Below are positions 21,039 to 31,246 of a stretch of 64,000 nucleotides of DNA, piece by piece (positions within the stretch are counted from its first letter, which is position 1; each line of letters starts with the position of its first letter). This DNA is from Sphingomonas insulae (GTDB lineage: Bacteria > Pseudomonadota > Alphaproteobacteria > Sphingomonadales > Sphingomonadaceae): assembly GCF_010450875.1 (NCBI RefSeq), contig NZ_CP048422.1:2329001-2393000 (forward strand), written 5' to 3'. The translations under genes were made by a program, and so were the position numbers. Under the pieces are notes generated by a model. The model ran no database searches. It was not told the origin of the DNA and saw only the letters and a program-made list of their open reading frames with translations.

Positions 21039-22484
21039 CTATTCGGCTGCGTCCGGCAGGCGCAGCGGTTGTTCGTCGCCATAGCGTGCCAGGGCGTCCA
21101 CCGGTTCCAGCACGGCGATGTCGCGCGCGCCCGGTTCGATGTTGAGGTCGCGGAACTTGCGAGCCGACACCAGCGCCCGACTTTCGAAACTGGAGACGAA
21201 GCTGTTGTAATTGTTGACCGCGCTGGTGAGGCCAGTGCCCACCTTGCGAAGGTCCTCGCCCGCCTTGGCGAGGCGGTCGTAGAGTTCCTTGCCAAGCACC
21301 CCGATCTCGCGCGCTTCGGTCGCGAGCTTTTCCTGCCGCCACACCGCCGCGACGGTGCGGGCGATGGCCACCAGATTGGTCGGCGTCGCCAGCAGCACGC
21401 GCTTGTCGAAGGCGAACTGCCAGATGTCGTTGTCGTGTTCGAGCGCGGCGGACAGGAAGTGCTCGCCCGGAATGAACATGATGACATAGTCGGGGGTATC
21501 GGCGAACTGCGACCAATAGCTTTTCGCCGACAGGCCGTTGATGTGCGCGCGAATGGAGGCCGCATGGGCAGCGAGCCCCGTGCGACGGTCGGCATCATCG
21601 ACCGCGCCGAAGGCATCCTGATAGGCGTTGAGCGACACCTTGGCATCGATGATGAGCGATTTCCCGCCCGGAATGTTGACGATCGCGTCGGGACGCAGGC
21701 GGCCGCCCTCCCCGTCCGCGACGCTGACCTCCATCGCGAAGTCGGTGTGTTCGGCGAGACCGCAGCTTTCCAGCACGTTGCGCAATTGCTGTTCGCCCCA
21801 GCGGCCGCGGGCCTTGGGCGCGTTGCGGAGCGCGTTGACGAGCTTTGCCGCTTCGCCCGACACCCGCTCCTGACCGAGGCGCATCTGTTCGATCTGCCCC
21901 TTGAGGTCGCCGAAGGCGTCGCGGCGCTCCGCCTCGACCTTAGCGACCCCTTCCTCGTAGCGGAGCAGGCGATCATTGACCGGCTGGAGCAGCGATTTGA
22001 GATTGGTGCCGGCCAGTTCCTCGGACTGGCGAAAGCGCGCCTCGGCACGATCGAGGAAGGCCTTTTGCGCGTCGGTCAGCGCCTTGTTGGCGAGGTCGTT
22101 GAACTGCGTGGCCATCAGGTCCTTGGCCTCGCGCATGTCCGTCAGCCGCGCCTCGAACGCCTCGTGCTGCGCCGCCATGGTGGCGAGGTCGGCGCGGGCG
22201 GCGTCGCGATCGGCGCGGATCGCCGTCAATTCCGTGCGGAGCGATTCGGCGGTGGCGATGCGGTCTTCGGCCTGCGCACGCAGCGCGGCGAGGTCGCGGA
22301 TCGCGTCGTTGCGCTCACGCTCGACGGCATCGCGGGTCTGGCGGATCAGATCGGCGTCCGCCGCCCTGCTCTGCGCGACGGCAAGATCGGCGACGAGGGT
22401 CGCCGACTTGCGACTCGCGAGCAGCCAGCCGACGACGAGGCCGGCGATGAGCGCCAGGATGGCGATGATGAGCGACTGATCCAC
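21039..22484 (-). CDS. rmuC: DNA recombination protein RmuC
   Basis: RmuC family proteins limit recombination at inverted repeats and contain a restriction-endonuclease-like fold. The product has 481 residues. It has an N-terminal membrane helix (LIIAILALIAGLVVGWLLA), a long coiled coil at about 25-190, and the conserved C-terminal core with GRWGEQQLRNVLESCGL, IVNIPGGKSLIIDAKVSL and YVIMFIPGEHFLSAALEHD. The gene is followed eight bases later by the bactofilin-like gene. Confidence 0.92.
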   Translation of the reverse strand: MDQSLIIAILALIAGLVVGWLLASRKSATLVADLAVAQSRAADADLIRQTRDAVERERNDAIRDLAALRAQAEDRIATAESLRTELTAIRADRDAARADLATMAAQHEAFEARLTDMREAKDLMATQFNDLANKALTDAQKAFLDRAEARFRQSEELAGTNLKSLLQPVNDRLLRYEEGVAKVEAERRDAFGDLKGQIEQMRLGQERVSGEAAKLVNALRNAPKARGRWGEQQLRNVLESCGLAEHTDFAMEVSVADGEGGRLRPDAIVNIPGGKSLIIDAKVSLNAYQDAFGAVDDADRRTGLAAHAASIRAHINGLSAKSYWSQFADTPDYVIMFIPGEHFLSAALEHDNDIWQFAFDKRVLLATPTNLVAIARTVAAVWRQEKLATEAREIGVLGKELYDRLAKAGEDLRKVGTGLTSAVNNYNSFVSSFESRALVSARKFRDLNIEPGARDIAVLEPVDALARYGDEQPLRLPDAAE

Positions 22485-22674
22485 GTCCGTATGTCCCGAA
22501 AGTCACGAAAGTCGCACTCGTGCAAAGGTGCGACCACTGCGACGAACACCCCGAAGGACATGCGTCAGCGGGGAACATACGTCGAACGCGGCGTGTAGGA
22601 CAGCGTTAAAAAGGCCGGCGGGGTCAATCGTCGCGGGAGCCGATGCAAACGGACGGTGTCACGCCGCGCCAGCG

Positions 22675-23196
22675 TCAGCCCCGGCGCATCTTCGTCAGCT
22701 TCTTCATCACCATATCGCGCTTCAGCCGGCTGATGTGATCGATGAAGAGGACGCCGTTGAGGTGGTCGATCTCATGTTGCATGCAGGTAGCGAGCAGGCC
22801 AGTCAGGTCTTCTTCATGGCTTGCGCCCTGTTCATCCTGCCAGCGGACGCGGCAGGCGGCGGGACGCTGCACGTCGGCATATTGTTCGGGGATCGACAGG
22901 CAGCCCTCGTTGTAGGTGCTCGTCTCTTCGCTGGTCGAGAGGATTTCGGGATTGATATAGGCGTGGGGCGCCTTGATCGGCTTGTCGTCCTCGTCCTTGT
23001 CGTCCTGCAGGTCGATGACGAGGATGCGGCTGTCGACGCCGACCTGGATCGCGGCGAGACCGATGCCGTTGGCCGCATACATGGTGTCGATCATGTCCTG
23101 CACGAAGGCGCGCGTATCGTCACCGATCGTTTCGACCGGCTTGGAGATGACGCGCAGGCGCGGATCGGGGATTTCGACGATGGGAAGGACTGCCAT
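22675..23196 (-). CDS. def: Peptide deformylase
   Basis: Def removes the formyl group from nascent N-terminal methionine. The 173-residue protein has all three motifs: GIGLAAIQVG (motif 1), EGCLSIP (motif 2, cysteine metal ligand) and QHEIDHLNG (motif 3, HExxH metal ligands). The ATG at 23196 is the only sensible start before PILPIVEIPDPRL-type sequence. It lies near fmt, which makes the formyl-methionine it later removes, but on the opposite strand. Confidence 0.96.
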   Translation of the reverse strand: MAVLPIVEIPDPRLRVISKPVETIGDDTRAFVQDMIDTMYAANGIGLAAIQVGVDSRILVIDLQDDKDEDDKPIKAPHAYINPEILSTSEETSTYNEGCLSIPEQYADVQRPAACRVRWQDEQGASHEEDLTGLLATCMQHEIDHLNGVLFIDHISRLKRDMVMKKLTKMRRG

Positions 23197-23243
23197 GCCG
23201 CGTCCGCTAGGTCGCGCGACCTTTGGCGTCAAGATTGGCGGGA

Positions 23244-23840
23244 TCACGCAACCGGACGGCGGGCGCGCAGCGCCTGCGCCAGCGTCCCTTCGTCGAGATA
23301 GTCGAGTTCGCCGCCGACCGGCAGGCCGTGCGCGAGTTGGGTGATGCGGATCGGGAAGCGTTCGATGCGATCGGCGAGATAATGTGCGGTGGTCTGCCCT
23401 TCGAGCGTGGCGTTCATGGCGAGCACCACCTCGTCGATGCCGCCCACCTCGACGCGGGCGACGAGGGCGTCGATCGCCAGGTCCTCGGGACGGATGCCTT
23501 CGAGAGCGGACAGGCGGCCGCCGAGGACGTGGAAGCGGCCCGGAAAGAGGCGCGAGCGTTCGAGCGCCCAGAGGTCGGCGACCTCCTCGACCACGCAGAG
23601 CGAGCGCTGGTCGCGGCGGGGATCGGCGCAGATCGCGCAGGGGTTGGCGGTGTCGACGTTGCCGCACACCGTGCAGGTTTCGAGCCGCTCGTCGACCGCT
23701 TCGAGCGCGGCGCGCAACGGGCCGAGCGCCGCCTCGCGCTTCTTGAGCAGGTGGAGCACGGCGCGGCGGGCCGAGCGGGGGCCGAGGCCGGGAAGACGTG
23801 CCAGCGCCTGGGTCAGGGCTTCGATTTCAGGAGACGCCAT
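23244..23840 (-). CDS. recR: Recombination mediator RecR
   Basis: RecR works with RecO/RecF to load RecA at gaps. The 198-residue protein has the N-terminal helix-hairpin-helix [15 protein letters not shown], a four-cysteine zinc finger ([16 protein letters not shown]), a Toprim domain at about 75-170 ([14 protein letters not shown] through [15 protein letters not shown]) and the C-terminal [16 protein letters not shown]. It diverges from fmt over 56 bases and lies 47 bases upstream of def on the same strand. Confidence 0.95.
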   Translation of the reverse strand: MASPEIEALTQALARLPGLGPRSARRAVLHLLKKREAALGPLRAALEAVDERLETCTVCGNVDTANPCAICADPRRDQRSLCVVEEVADLWALERSRLFPGRFHVLGGRLSALEGIRPEDLAIDALVARVEVGGIDEVVLAMNATLEGQTTAHYLADRIERFPIRITQLAHGLPVGGELDYLDEGTLAQALRARRPVA

Positions 23841-23896
23841 ATTGGGAACAGATAGGGGGTTGCGCGCCCGCCCGCCAGCGCGTTGAAGGCGTCCCC

Positions 23897-24823
23897 ATGC
23901 GGATCATCTTCATGGGAACCCCCGACTTCGCGGTGCCGACGCTGGAGGCGCTGGTCGCGGCCGGGCACGACGTCGTGGCGGCGTACAGCCAGCCGCCGCG
24001 ACCGGGCGGGCGCCGCGGGCGCGAAACGGTGGCATCGCCGGTACAGCAGCGGGCCGAGGCGCTGGGGATCGCGGTGCGGCACCCTGTAAGCCTGAAGGAT
24101 GCGCAGGAGCAGGCGGCGTTCGCGGCGCTGGCGGCGGATGTCGCCGTGGTGGCGGCATACGGGCTGATCCTGCCGCAGGCGGTGCTGGATGCGCCGCGCC
24201 ACGGTTGCCTGAACGTGCACGGGTCGCTGCTGCCGCGCTGGCGGGGGGCGGCGCCGGTACAGCGGGCGATCCTGGCCGGCGATGCCGAGACCGGCGTCGG
24301 CATCATGCAGATGGAGGCGGGGCTGGACACCGGACCGGTACGGCTGGAGGGACGCACCGCGATCGACGGCAAGACCGCCGGCGCGTTGACCGACGAACTG
24401 GCGATGCTGGGCGCACGGCTGATGGTCGAGGTGCTGGACGACCTGGACGCGCACGCGCCGGTGGCGCAGCCGGACGACGGCGTCACCTATGCGAACAAGA
24501 TCGACAAGGCGGAGGCGCGCATCGACTTCACCCGCAGCGCGGTGGAGGTGGAACGGCTGGTCCGGGCGATGAACCCGGCACCGGGCGCGTGGTTCGAGGT
24601 CGCGGGCGAGCGGATCAAGGTGCTGCGAGCCGAGGTGCTGCCGTTCAGCTTTCCGGGTGGCGACGGCACGACCGTCGATGCCGGGCTGACGATCGCGTGC
24701 GGCGACGGGGCGATCCGCCCGACATCGGTGCAGCGTGCCGGGCGTGGGGTGACGACGACCGCCGAGCTGCTGCGCGGCTTTCCGGTGCGATCGGGCGCGC
24801 GGTTGAACGAGGGTGCGCTTTGA
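23897..24823 (+). CDS. fmt: Methionyl-tRNA formyltransferase
   Basis: Fmt formylates initiator Met-tRNA with 10-formyl-THF. The 308-residue product opens with [18 protein letters not shown]. It carries the catalytic set in [20 protein letters not shown] (Asn and His) with the later Asp in [11 protein letters not shown]-terminal OB-fold begins near residue 205 ([21 protein letters not shown]). Its stop overlaps the truA TTG start (TTGA). Spacing and direction make fmt-truA one operon. Confidence 0.96.
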   Translation: MRIIFMGTPDFAVPTLEALVAAGHDVVAAYSQPPRPGGRRGRETVASPVQQRAEALGIAVRHPVSLKDAQEQAAFAALAADVAVVAAYGLILPQAVLDAPRHGCLNVHGSLLPRWRGAAPVQRAILAGDAETGVGIMQMEAGLDTGPVRLEGRTAIDGKTAGALTDELAMLGARLMVEVLDDLDAHAPVAQPDDGVTYANKIDKAEARIDFTRSAVEVERLVRAMNPAPGAWFEVAGERIKVLRAEVLPFSFPGGDGTTVDAGLTIACGDGAIRPTSVQRAGRGVTTTAELLRGFPVRSGARLNEGAL

Positions 24824-25557
24824 CGCGGTTCGCGCTGACGGTGGAATATGACGGCCGGCCGTTCATGGGCTGGCAACGGCAGAAGCATGGGCCGAGCGTG
24901 CAGGAGGCGCTGGAGGCGGCGGTGTTCGCGGTAACCGGCGAGCGGGCGGCGGTGCATGCGGCCGGGCGCACGGATGCCGGCGTGCATGGCCTGGGGATGC
25001 GGGCGCATGTCGACGTGGCGAAGGACATCGCGCCGTTCCGGCTGATGGAGGCGCTGAACGCGCGGGTGCGGCCGCACCCGGTGGCGGTGCTGGATTGCGT
25101 GCCGGTTGCCGACGACTGGCACGCGCGGTTTTCCTGTATCGGCCGGTCGTACGAATATCGCATCGTCAACCGGCGGGCGCCGTTGACGTGGGAGGCGGGG
25201 CTGGCGTGGCAGGTACCGCAGGTGCTGGATGCGGATGCGATGGCCCGGGCCGCGGCGGTGCTGGTCGGGCGGCACGATTTCACGACGTTCCGCTCGGCGC
25301 ATTGCCAGGCCGATTCGCCGGTGCGGACGCTGGACGTCCTGTCGGTGGAGCGGACCGGGGAGCGGATCGCAGTGCGGGCCGCGGCACGGTCGTTCCTGCA
25401 TCATCAGGTGCGGTCGATGGTCGGTTGCCTGGCGTTGGTGGGCATGGGCCGGTGGTCGGTCGACGATGTGGCCGACGCGCTGGCGGCGCGGGACCGGGCA
25501 CGGCTGGGGCTGAATGCGCCGCCTGATGGCTTGTTCTTTGTGGCTGCGGCGTATTGA
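24820..25557 (+). CDS. truA: tRNA pseudouridine(38-40) synthase TruA
   Basis: TruA isomerises uridines 38-40 of the tRNA anticodon arm. The 245-residue protein has the opening [20 protein letters not shown], the catalytic Asp in [15 protein letters not shown] and the C-terminal [19 protein letters not shown]. The start is TTG 24820, overlapping the fmt stop by three bases; no ATG or GTG precedes the conserved YDG segment in frame except a GTG inside the first strand (24841). Confidence 0.95.
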   Translation: MTRFALTVEYDGRPFMGWQRQKHGPSVQEALEAAVFAVTGERAAVHAAGRTDAGVHGLGMRAHVDVAKDIAPFRLMEALNARVRPHPVAVLDCVPVADDWHARFSCIGRSYEYRIVNRRAPLTWEAGLAWQVPQVLDADAMARAAAVLVGRHDFTTFRSAHCQADSPVRTLDVLSVERTGERIAVRAAARSFLHHQVRSMVGCLALVGMGRWSVDDVADALAARDRARLGLNAPPDGLFFVAAAY

Positions 25558-25609
25558 GGCGCGAAGGCGGCGAAGATCGACGTCGCCTCCCGCGCTTTCC
25601 CGCCTGCCG

Positions 25610-26797
25610 CTACCGCACGAAGCGGGCGGCCAGTTCGACGTGGGTGGACCAGCGGAACTGGCCGACGGGCTGGATCCAGTCGATGCGCCAGCCGCCATCG
25701 ACCAGCAGCCGGGCGTCGCGGGCGAAGCTCGACGGGTTGCAGCTGACGTAGCCGATCACCCTGGCCTGGCAGGCGGCGAGCGCTTCGGCCTGGTCGCGCG
25801 CGCCGGCACGGGGCGGATCGATGACGATGGCGTCGAAGCGGTCGAGTTCGGCGACGGTCAGCGGGCGGCGGTACAGGTCGCGGTGTTCGGTGAAGACCTG
25901 CAGCTGGCCGCGCGAGGCGGCGGCCTTGAGCGAGAACAGGGCATCGCGCGCGCCCTCTGCCGCATAGACGCGGGCGGGCAGCGCGAGCGTGAAGGTGCCG
26001 AGACCGGCGAAGAGGTCGGCGACGGTACCCGCGCCCCGGGTCGCTTCGCGCATCGCGGCGACGAGCGCGTCCTCGCCCCCCTGCGTCGCCTGCAGGAACG
26101 ATGCCGGGGGCAGCGGCACCGGGTGGCCGCCGAGGGTGATGGTGACCGGTTGCGGTTCCCAGCGGGTCTCTGCGCCATCGCCGCTGTCGAGCGTGAAGCG
26201 CGCGATGCCGTGGCGTTCGCAGAAGCCGGTGATCGTTTCGGCGGCGACGAGGCCGTCGGCGGTGAGGTTGGTCACCATGACGTCCGGCCCCTGGTCGGAC
26301 AGCGTCAGTTGAACATCGCCGCGGCGTTTGAAGCCAAGCTTTTGCAGCAGCGCGCGCAACGGCCCGACGACCGCGAACAGCGCCGGCGCCAGGATGTGGC
26401 ATTCGCGCATGTCGACGATGTCGTGGCTCTTTTCGGCGGTGAAGCCGAGGGTGACACGGCCGCCCTTGCCCTCTGCATGCAGCGTCGCGCGGCGGCGGGT
26501 GTTCGGCGGCGAGACGAGCGGTGGGCGCAGATCGGCCGTAAGGTTCTGTCCGTCGAGCGCGCTCGCGACGCGATCGGTGACGAAGGCGGCGTAGGACGCG
26601 TCGTCCAGATGCTGGAGCTGGCAGCCCCCGCATGCCGGGAAGTGCCGGCATGGCGGCGTCTGGTGATGGGGGCCGCGGGTGAGGGTGCCGTCGGCGGCGA
26701 GGCTGTCGCCGGGGGCGGCGAATGCGGCGTGGCGGCCGTCTGCGGTGACGCCATCGCCGCGGGCGGCGACGCGCAGGATCGTGTTGTCGGAAGTCAT
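25610..26797 (-). CDS. TrmA/RlmD-family RNA (uracil-C5) methyltransferase
   Basis: The product has 395 residues. Iron-sulfur cysteines typical of RlmC/RlmD occur as CRHFPACGGCQLQH (C-x5-C-x2-C), with a fourth likely in MRECHIL. The C-terminal Rossmann part has ADLFAGLGTFTLALPA, the IDPPRAGARDQAE motif and the catalytic SCNPSSFARD cysteine. Targets of this family are U747 or U1939 of 23S rRNA or U54 of tRNA; the cluster argues for an RlmD-like rRNA enzyme. The N-terminal TRAM domain is very short. Its ATG overlaps the nnr stop (ATGA). Confidence 0.88.
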   Translation of the reverse strand: MTSDNTILRVAARGDGVTADGRHAAFAAPGDSLAADGTLTRGPHHQTPPCRHFPACGGCQLQHLDDASYAAFVTDRVASALDGQNLTADLRPPLVSPPNTRRRATLHAEGKGGRVTLGFTAEKSHDIVDMRECHILAPALFAVVGPLRALLQKLGFKRRGDVQLTLSDQGPDVMVTNLTADGLVAAETITGFCERHGIARFTLDSGDGAETRWEPQPVTITLGGHPVPLPPASFLQATQGGEDALVAAMREATRGAGTVADLFAGLGTFTLALPARVYAAEGARDALFSLKAAASRGQLQVFTEHRDLYRRPLTVAELDRFDAIVIDPPRAGARDQAEALAACQARVIGYVSCNPSSFARDARLLVDGGWRIDWIQPVGQFRWSTHVELAARFVR

Positions 26798-28182
26798 GCG
26801 CCGGCTCTGGCGGGGGTCAGCGCGTTTGCCAAGTCGTCGGCGACGAAGCTGGCACCGCAAAGCTGGCCTGCGCGGGCGTGCAGCCAGGTGCCGGCGCTGG
26901 CGGCGGCGAGCGGATCGGCGCCGGGATGCGCGAGCTGCGCGGCGATCGTGCCGGCAAGGACGTCGCCGGTGCCTGCGGTGGAGAGCCATGGGTTGCCACC
27001 CGGGTGGACGCGGGTGGCGGCGGCGCTCGCGACGATGGTGGTCGGGCCTTTCAGGACGACGATCGCACCGGCGCGGGCAGCCGCGCTGCGCGCCTGATCG
27101 AGCAGCGAGCCGGCGGGCGTGCCGAACAGCGCCTTGAATTCGCCGGCGTGGGGGGTGAGCACCACTGGCCGTGTGCGGCGCGCGGGCGCGTCGAGATCGA
27201 GCAGGTGGAGCGCATCGCCGTCGATCACGAGCGGATGGGCGTCGGCGGCGACCAGCGCGGCGAGCCGGTCGCGCGCCACGGCGTCGCGGCCGAGGCCGGG
27301 ACCGATGAGGATGGCACCGATGCGCGCGTCGGACAGGGCGTCGCCGTCGAAGGGGCGGTGGACGATGGCGTCGGGACCGCCCTGCCCGCCGTCACCGTAG
27401 AGCGCGACATAGCCGGCACCGCTGCGCAGTGCGGCGACGGCAGCGAGGCGGGCGGCACCCGCCATGTGCCCGGCGACGATGGCGACCATGCCGCGGGTAT
27501 ATTTGTGCGAGGCGGGGCCGGGACACGGCAGGTCGGGCGTGCCGGCGACGGTGACGGCGGCCGGACGATCGATGCCGAGGTCGATCAGGCGGACCGCACC
27601 GCAGGCAGCGGCAGCGGGGTGGAGGACGTGGGCCGGCTTCAGCGCACCTAGCGCGAGCGTCACCATCACCGGCGCGTGCCGCGCCCAATCGGGAGCGGTG
27701 GCGGCGTCGGCATCGGTACCGCTCGGCAGGTCGGCGGCGATGACGAGGCGGGCATCGCGGGCAAGTTCGGTCATCCGCGTGTCGAGATCGTCGTCGAGGG
27801 CGCGTGAAAGACCGGTGCCGAACAGGCAGTCGATCAGGATCGGAGCGGGTCGTGCCTGTGCGAAGGGCTCCACTTCGCCAACCCACCGATCACGGGCGTT
27901 ACGGGCGGCCGGGGTCTTCGGATCGGCGGTCGCGGCGATCCGGACGGGGAAACCCTGGGAGTGCAGGACCGACGCGGCGATAGAGCCATCGCCGCCGTTG
28001 TTGCCGGGGCCGCACACCACCAGGATATCCGAGCCCGCCGCGAGCCGTCGTACCGCCGCTGCGATGCCCTCGCCCGCGCAGCGCATAAGCGTGTCGACGG
28101 ACGTGCCGGCCGCGACGGCGGCGTCTTCGGCGGCGCGCATGCCGGCCGCCGTCAGGATCGGCTGGCCGTCGATGGCGATCAC
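26794..28182 (-). CDS. nnr: Bifunctional NAD(P)H-hydrate epimerase / ADP-dependent dehydratase
   Basis: This enzyme repairs hydrated NADH and NADPH. The 462-residue fusion has an N-terminal epimerase (about 1-200) with VCGPGNNGGDGSIAA and DCLFGTGLSRALDD. The C-terminal ribokinase-like dehydratase has KYTRGMVAIVAGHM, VVLTPHAGEFKALFG and GNPWLSTAGTGDVLAGTIAAQ. It starts at GTG 28182, which overlaps the stop of the preceding lipoprotein gene (GTGA), and its own stop overlaps the methyltransferase start, so four genes from ilvD onward are chained. Confidence 0.95.
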   Translation of the reverse strand: MIAIDGQPILTAAGMRAAEDAAVAAGTSVDTLMRCAGEGIAAAVRRLAAGSDILVVCGPGNNGGDGSIAASVLHSQGFPVRIAATADPKTPAARNARDRWVGEVEPFAQARPAPILIDCLFGTGLSRALDDDLDTRMTELARDARLVIAADLPSGTDADAATAPDWARHAPVMVTLALGALKPAHVLHPAAAACGAVRLIDLGIDRPAAVTVAGTPDLPCPGPASHKYTRGMVAIVAGHMAGAARLAAVAALRSGAGYVALYGDGGQGGPDAIVHRPFDGDALSDARIGAILIGPGLGRDAVARDRLAALVAADAHPLVIDGDALHLLDLDAPARRTRPVVLTPHAGEFKALFGTPAGSLLDQARSAAARAGAIVVLKGPTTIVASAAATRVHPGGNPWLSTAGTGDVLAGTIAAQLAHPGADPLAAASAGTWLHARAGQLCGASFVADDLANALTPARAGA

Positions 28183-28583
28183 GACCCGCTCTTGATCGTC
28201 GCGGGCAGGCGGTAGCGATCGTCGCCGATGGCGACATCGATCGAGCGCGGATCGGGGATGGTGACGCGCGCCGGTTCGGCACCGTCGGCGGCGACGACGC
28301 CGCGGCCATCCCTGGTCACCAGCAGCCGGTGGAAACCGCCATCGGCATGGCGCACCGTGAGGATCAGGCCGCGTTCGCCCTGCGCCTGTTCGACGGTGCA
28401 GGTGCGCTGCAACGCGCCCTGCCCGCGCGCGCACAGGATGTTGCCGTCGTCCTCTGCCGCCTTGGCCTGATCGGCCTCGACCCGGGCGAGGACGTTGGTG
28501 TCGGCAGTCTGCGGGCCGGACTGGCCGCACGCGGCGAGGAGCAACAGCGCCCCCGCCGCGATACCACGATCAGATGTCGGCAT
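28179..28583 (-). CDS. Small lipoprotein of unknown function
   Basis: The product has 134 residues. A lipoprotein signal ([16 protein letters not shown]) gives a cleavage site before Cys near residue 18. The mature part has three more cysteine-bearing or beta-rich segments ([61 protein letters not shown]). The start ATG 28583 lies inside the 3' end of ilvD, and the end overlaps nnr, so its expression is tied to those enzymes. I do not recognise a named family; two cysteines in the mature part may form a disulfide. Confidence 0.75.
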   Translation of the reverse strand: MPTSDRGIAAGALLLLAACGQSGPQTADTNVLARVEADQAKAAEDDGNILCARGQGALQRTCTVEQAQGERGLILTVRHADGGFHRLLVTRDGRGVVAADGAEPARVTIPDPRSIDVAIGDDRYRLPATIKSGS

Positions 28584-30288
28584 AGACGTGGGTTTCGGCC
28601 TTGGCGCCGGGATGGGTGACGGCACCTTGCCATGCGGGTCCGACGTTTCGGGCATAGCGCCACAATGCGCCCGAGCCATAATCGTTCACCCGCGGTTGCC
28701 ATGCGGCCCGGCGAGCGGCGAGCGTCGCGTCGTCGACGAGGAGATCGATCGTCCCCGCCGCGGCATCGATGCGGATCGTGTCGCCATTCTCGACCAGCGC
28801 GATCGGTCCGCCCTCTGCCGCTTCCGGGCCGACGTGGCCGATGCAAAAGCCGCGGGTCGCGCCTGAGAAACGGCCATCGGTGATGAGCGCGACCTTTTCA
28901 CCCATGCCAAGGCCATAGAGCGCGGCGGTGGTCGACAGCATCTCGCGCATGCCGGGGCCGCCCTTGGGTCCTTCGTAGCGGATGATGAGCACCTCGCCCT
29001 CGACGATCGAGCGCGCCTCCACCGCGGCGAAGCAATCCTCCTCGCAATCGAAGACGCGCGCGGGGCCCTCGAACTGCAGGCGGTGCATGCCCGCGACCTT
29101 CACGATCGCACCATCGGGCGCGAGGCTGCCGCGCAGGCCGACGACGCCGCCGGTCGGGCTGAGCGGCGTCCGGACGTCGTAGATGACCTTCTGATCGGGG
29201 TTCCACGTCACCTGATCGATGTTCTCGCCCAGGGTCTTGCCGGTGACGGTCATGCAATTGCCGTCGAGTAGGCCGTTCGCCAGCATCGTCTTCATCAGCA
29301 TGTAGACGCCGCCCGCCTCGTACATGTCCTTGGCGACATATTGGCCGCCGGGCTTGAGGTCGGCGATATAGGGCGTCGACTTGAACGCCTCGGCAACGTC
29401 GAACAGGTCGAAATCGATGCCCGCCTCGCTCGCCATCGCTGGCAGGTGGAGCGCGGCGTTGGTCGACCCACCGGTGGCGGCGACGACGCGGGCGGCGTTG
29501 ATGAAGGCTTCGCGGGTGCAGATGTCGCGCGGGCGCAGCTGCCGGCCCACCAGTTCCATCACCTGTGCGCCCGCCGCGACGGCGATCTGTTCGCGCGTCG
29601 TATAGGGCGCGGGGACCATGTTGCTGTTGGGCAGGCTGAGGCCGATCGCCTCGCCGACGCACGCCATGGTATTCGCGGTGAACTGTCCGCCGCAGGCACC
29701 GTGGCCGGGACAGGCGACCTTTTCCAGCTCGTGCACTTCGGACAGCGGGCAGGCGCCGGCGGCATATTTGCCGACGACCTCGAATACGTCGACGACGGTG
29801 ACGTCGCGGTTCTGGAAGCGGCCGGGCAGGATCGAGCCGCCGTAGACGAAGATCGAGGGGATGTTGAGGCGCAGCATCGCCATCATCATGCCCGGCAGCG
29901 ACTTGTCGCAGCCGGCGAAGCCGACCAGCGCGTCGTAGCAATGGCCACGGACGGACAGTTCGACCGAATCGGCGATCACTTCGCGGCTGACGAGCGAGGC
30001 CTTCATCCCCTGATGGCCCATGGCGATACCGTCGGTGACGGTGATCGTATTGAACCTGCGCGGCATGCCGCCGCCGTTGATGACGCCCGCCTGCGCCGCA
30101 TCCGCCTGCGCATCGAGCGTGGTGTTGCAGGGTGCGGAGTTGTTGCCGGCGCTGGCCAGCGCCACGAAGGGCTTGGCGATATCCTCTTCGCCGATGCCCA
30201 TGGCATAATAATAGCTGCGGTGCGGGGCGCGCTCTGGCCCCACCGAGACGTGGCGGCTCGGCAGGCGGGTCTTGTCGAACTGGGTCAT
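28570..30288 (-). CDS. ilvD: Dihydroxy-acid dehydratase
   Basis: IlvD makes the 2-keto acids of valine, leucine and isoleucine. The product has 572 residues. The three cluster-ligating cysteines are in [29 protein letters not shown] and [17 protein letters not shown]. Magnesium-binding and substrate motifs follow ([49 protein letters not shown]). It heads a minus-strand chain lipoprotein-nnr-RNA methyltransferase. Confidence 0.96.
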   Translation of the reverse strand: MTQFDKTRLPSRHVSVGPERAPHRSYYYAMGIGEEDIAKPFVALASAGNNSAPCNTTLDAQADAAQAGVINGGGMPRRFNTITVTDGIAMGHQGMKASLVSREVIADSVELSVRGHCYDALVGFAGCDKSLPGMMMAMLRLNIPSIFVYGGSILPGRFQNRDVTVVDVFEVVGKYAAGACPLSEVHELEKVACPGHGACGGQFTANTMACVGEAIGLSLPNSNMVPAPYTTREQIAVAAGAQVMELVGRQLRPRDICTREAFINAARVVAATGGSTNAALHLPAMASEAGIDFDLFDVAEAFKSTPYIADLKPGGQYVAKDMYEAGGVYMLMKTMLANGLLDGNCMTVTGKTLGENIDQVTWNPDQKVIYDVRTPLSPTGGVVGLRGSLAPDGAIVKVAGMHRLQFEGPARVFDCEEDCFAAVEARSIVEGEVLIIRYEGPKGGPGMREMLSTTAALYGLGMGEKVALITDGRFSGATRGFCIGHVGPEAAEGGPIALVENGDTIRIDAAAGTIDLLVDDATLAARRAAWQPRVNDYGSGALWRYARNVGPAWQGAVTHPGAKAETHVYADI

Positions 30289-30331
30289 GGCGACGCCCTA
30301 TGTCGCGAGAAGGCCCTTCGACGCAAGCTTC

Positions 30332-31246
30332 TTACGCGTAATATCGGATGCGCGCACACCGCAGCGTGCGATCCTCCAGCGAGAAATAGAGGGAAATCAG
30401 ATTGTCCTCGATCACGGTGGAGGCGGCAAAGGCGATATCGGTCTTGCCGCGATCTTCCGGCGGTGGCGGCAGGATGACGGGTTCGAGGCCGCGGCCGGTG
30501 ACGGTGGCGAAGTCGGGCGAAAAGCTGATCCAGCCGATCCGCCAGCGCGCATCCAGCGTCGCGCCGTTGTAGAACATGACCGGATCGGCGCCCGGCACCC
30601 GGCAGATCGGGCCGGTCGACAAATGCCAATTGTCCCACGAATCGACGCGGATCGGAAAGGGATCGGCGAGCGATGTCCAGGGATCGCCGAGCGTGTCGGC
30701 CCGCGCGATGCCGATGCGGGAGGCGCCGATGCCCCGTTCTTCGGCAGCGGCATATTCGTAGAACAGGCGCCAGTCGCCTGCGGCGGTCTGCGCGAAGGTC
30801 GCCTCCTTGATGTTGCCCTCACCCGCCGGCGCGGCGAGCGCGACGCGGCGCTTGATCAGTCGGTCGAGCGATGGCCCGGACGCGGCGATCAGCACCCCTT
30901 GCGAACGGGCGGCATCGACACCCGTATAATAGACGACATAGCCGCCATCGTCGGTGACGAGGACGGTCGGGTCTTCGCAGCCGCCCGCATCCGGATCGGC
31001 GGGATCGTCGCCGGGCGCGATCGCCAGTTGCGCGTCGAGCGTGAAGTGCAGCCCATCGTCGCTCCAGCCGCTGGCGATCAGGCCGGTGGGATCGTGCAAC
31101 CTCAATGGCGCGGGTACGCCGCGGACCAGCATGCGGAATCGATCCCCTTCCCGCCAGACGAAGGGGCTCATCAGGTCCATGCCGTCGATCGGCGAGCCGG
31201 GGGCGATGGTGACGGTGTCGAGCTGCTCGACCGCGTAGGTGGGCAT
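30332..31246 (-). CDS. GH130-like glycoside phosphorylase/hydrolase, five-bladed propeller
   Basis: The 304-residue protein is predicted to be all-beta, with blade-like repeats. Motifs include DLMSPFVWREGDRFRMLVRG, GGCEDPTVLVTDDGGYVVYYTG, IKEATFAQ, WRLFYEYAA and DPVMFYNGATLDARWRIGW. These match the GH130 beta-mannoside phosphorylase and related GH43/68/62 propeller superfamily (the E-D-P-T/R motif). The substrate cannot be read from sequence. The start ATG 31246 overlaps the stop of the SDR gene (TGATG), so the two are coupled and may act on one sugar or polyol. Confidence 0.78.
   Translation of the reverse strand: MPTYAVEQLDTVTIAPGSPIDGMDLMSPFVWREGDRFRMLVRGVPAPLRLHDPTGLIASGWSDDGLHFTLDAQLAIAPGDDPADPDAGGCEDPTVLVTDDGGYVVYYTGVDAARSQGVLIAASGPSLDRLIKRRVALAAPAGEGNIKEATFAQTAAGDWRLFYEYAAAEERGIGASRIGIARADTLGDPWTSLADPFPIRVDSWDNWHLSTGPICRVPGADPVMFYNGATLDARWRIGWISFSPDFATVTGRGLEPVILPPPPEDRGKTDIAFAASTVIEDNLISLYFSLEDRTLRCARIRYYA

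Noticed and set aside
22500..22620. Short CGAAAGTC direct repeat and GTGCGACC-like inverted repeat upstream of rmuC
   Set aside because: Copies are short and imperfect; not distinguishable from chance.
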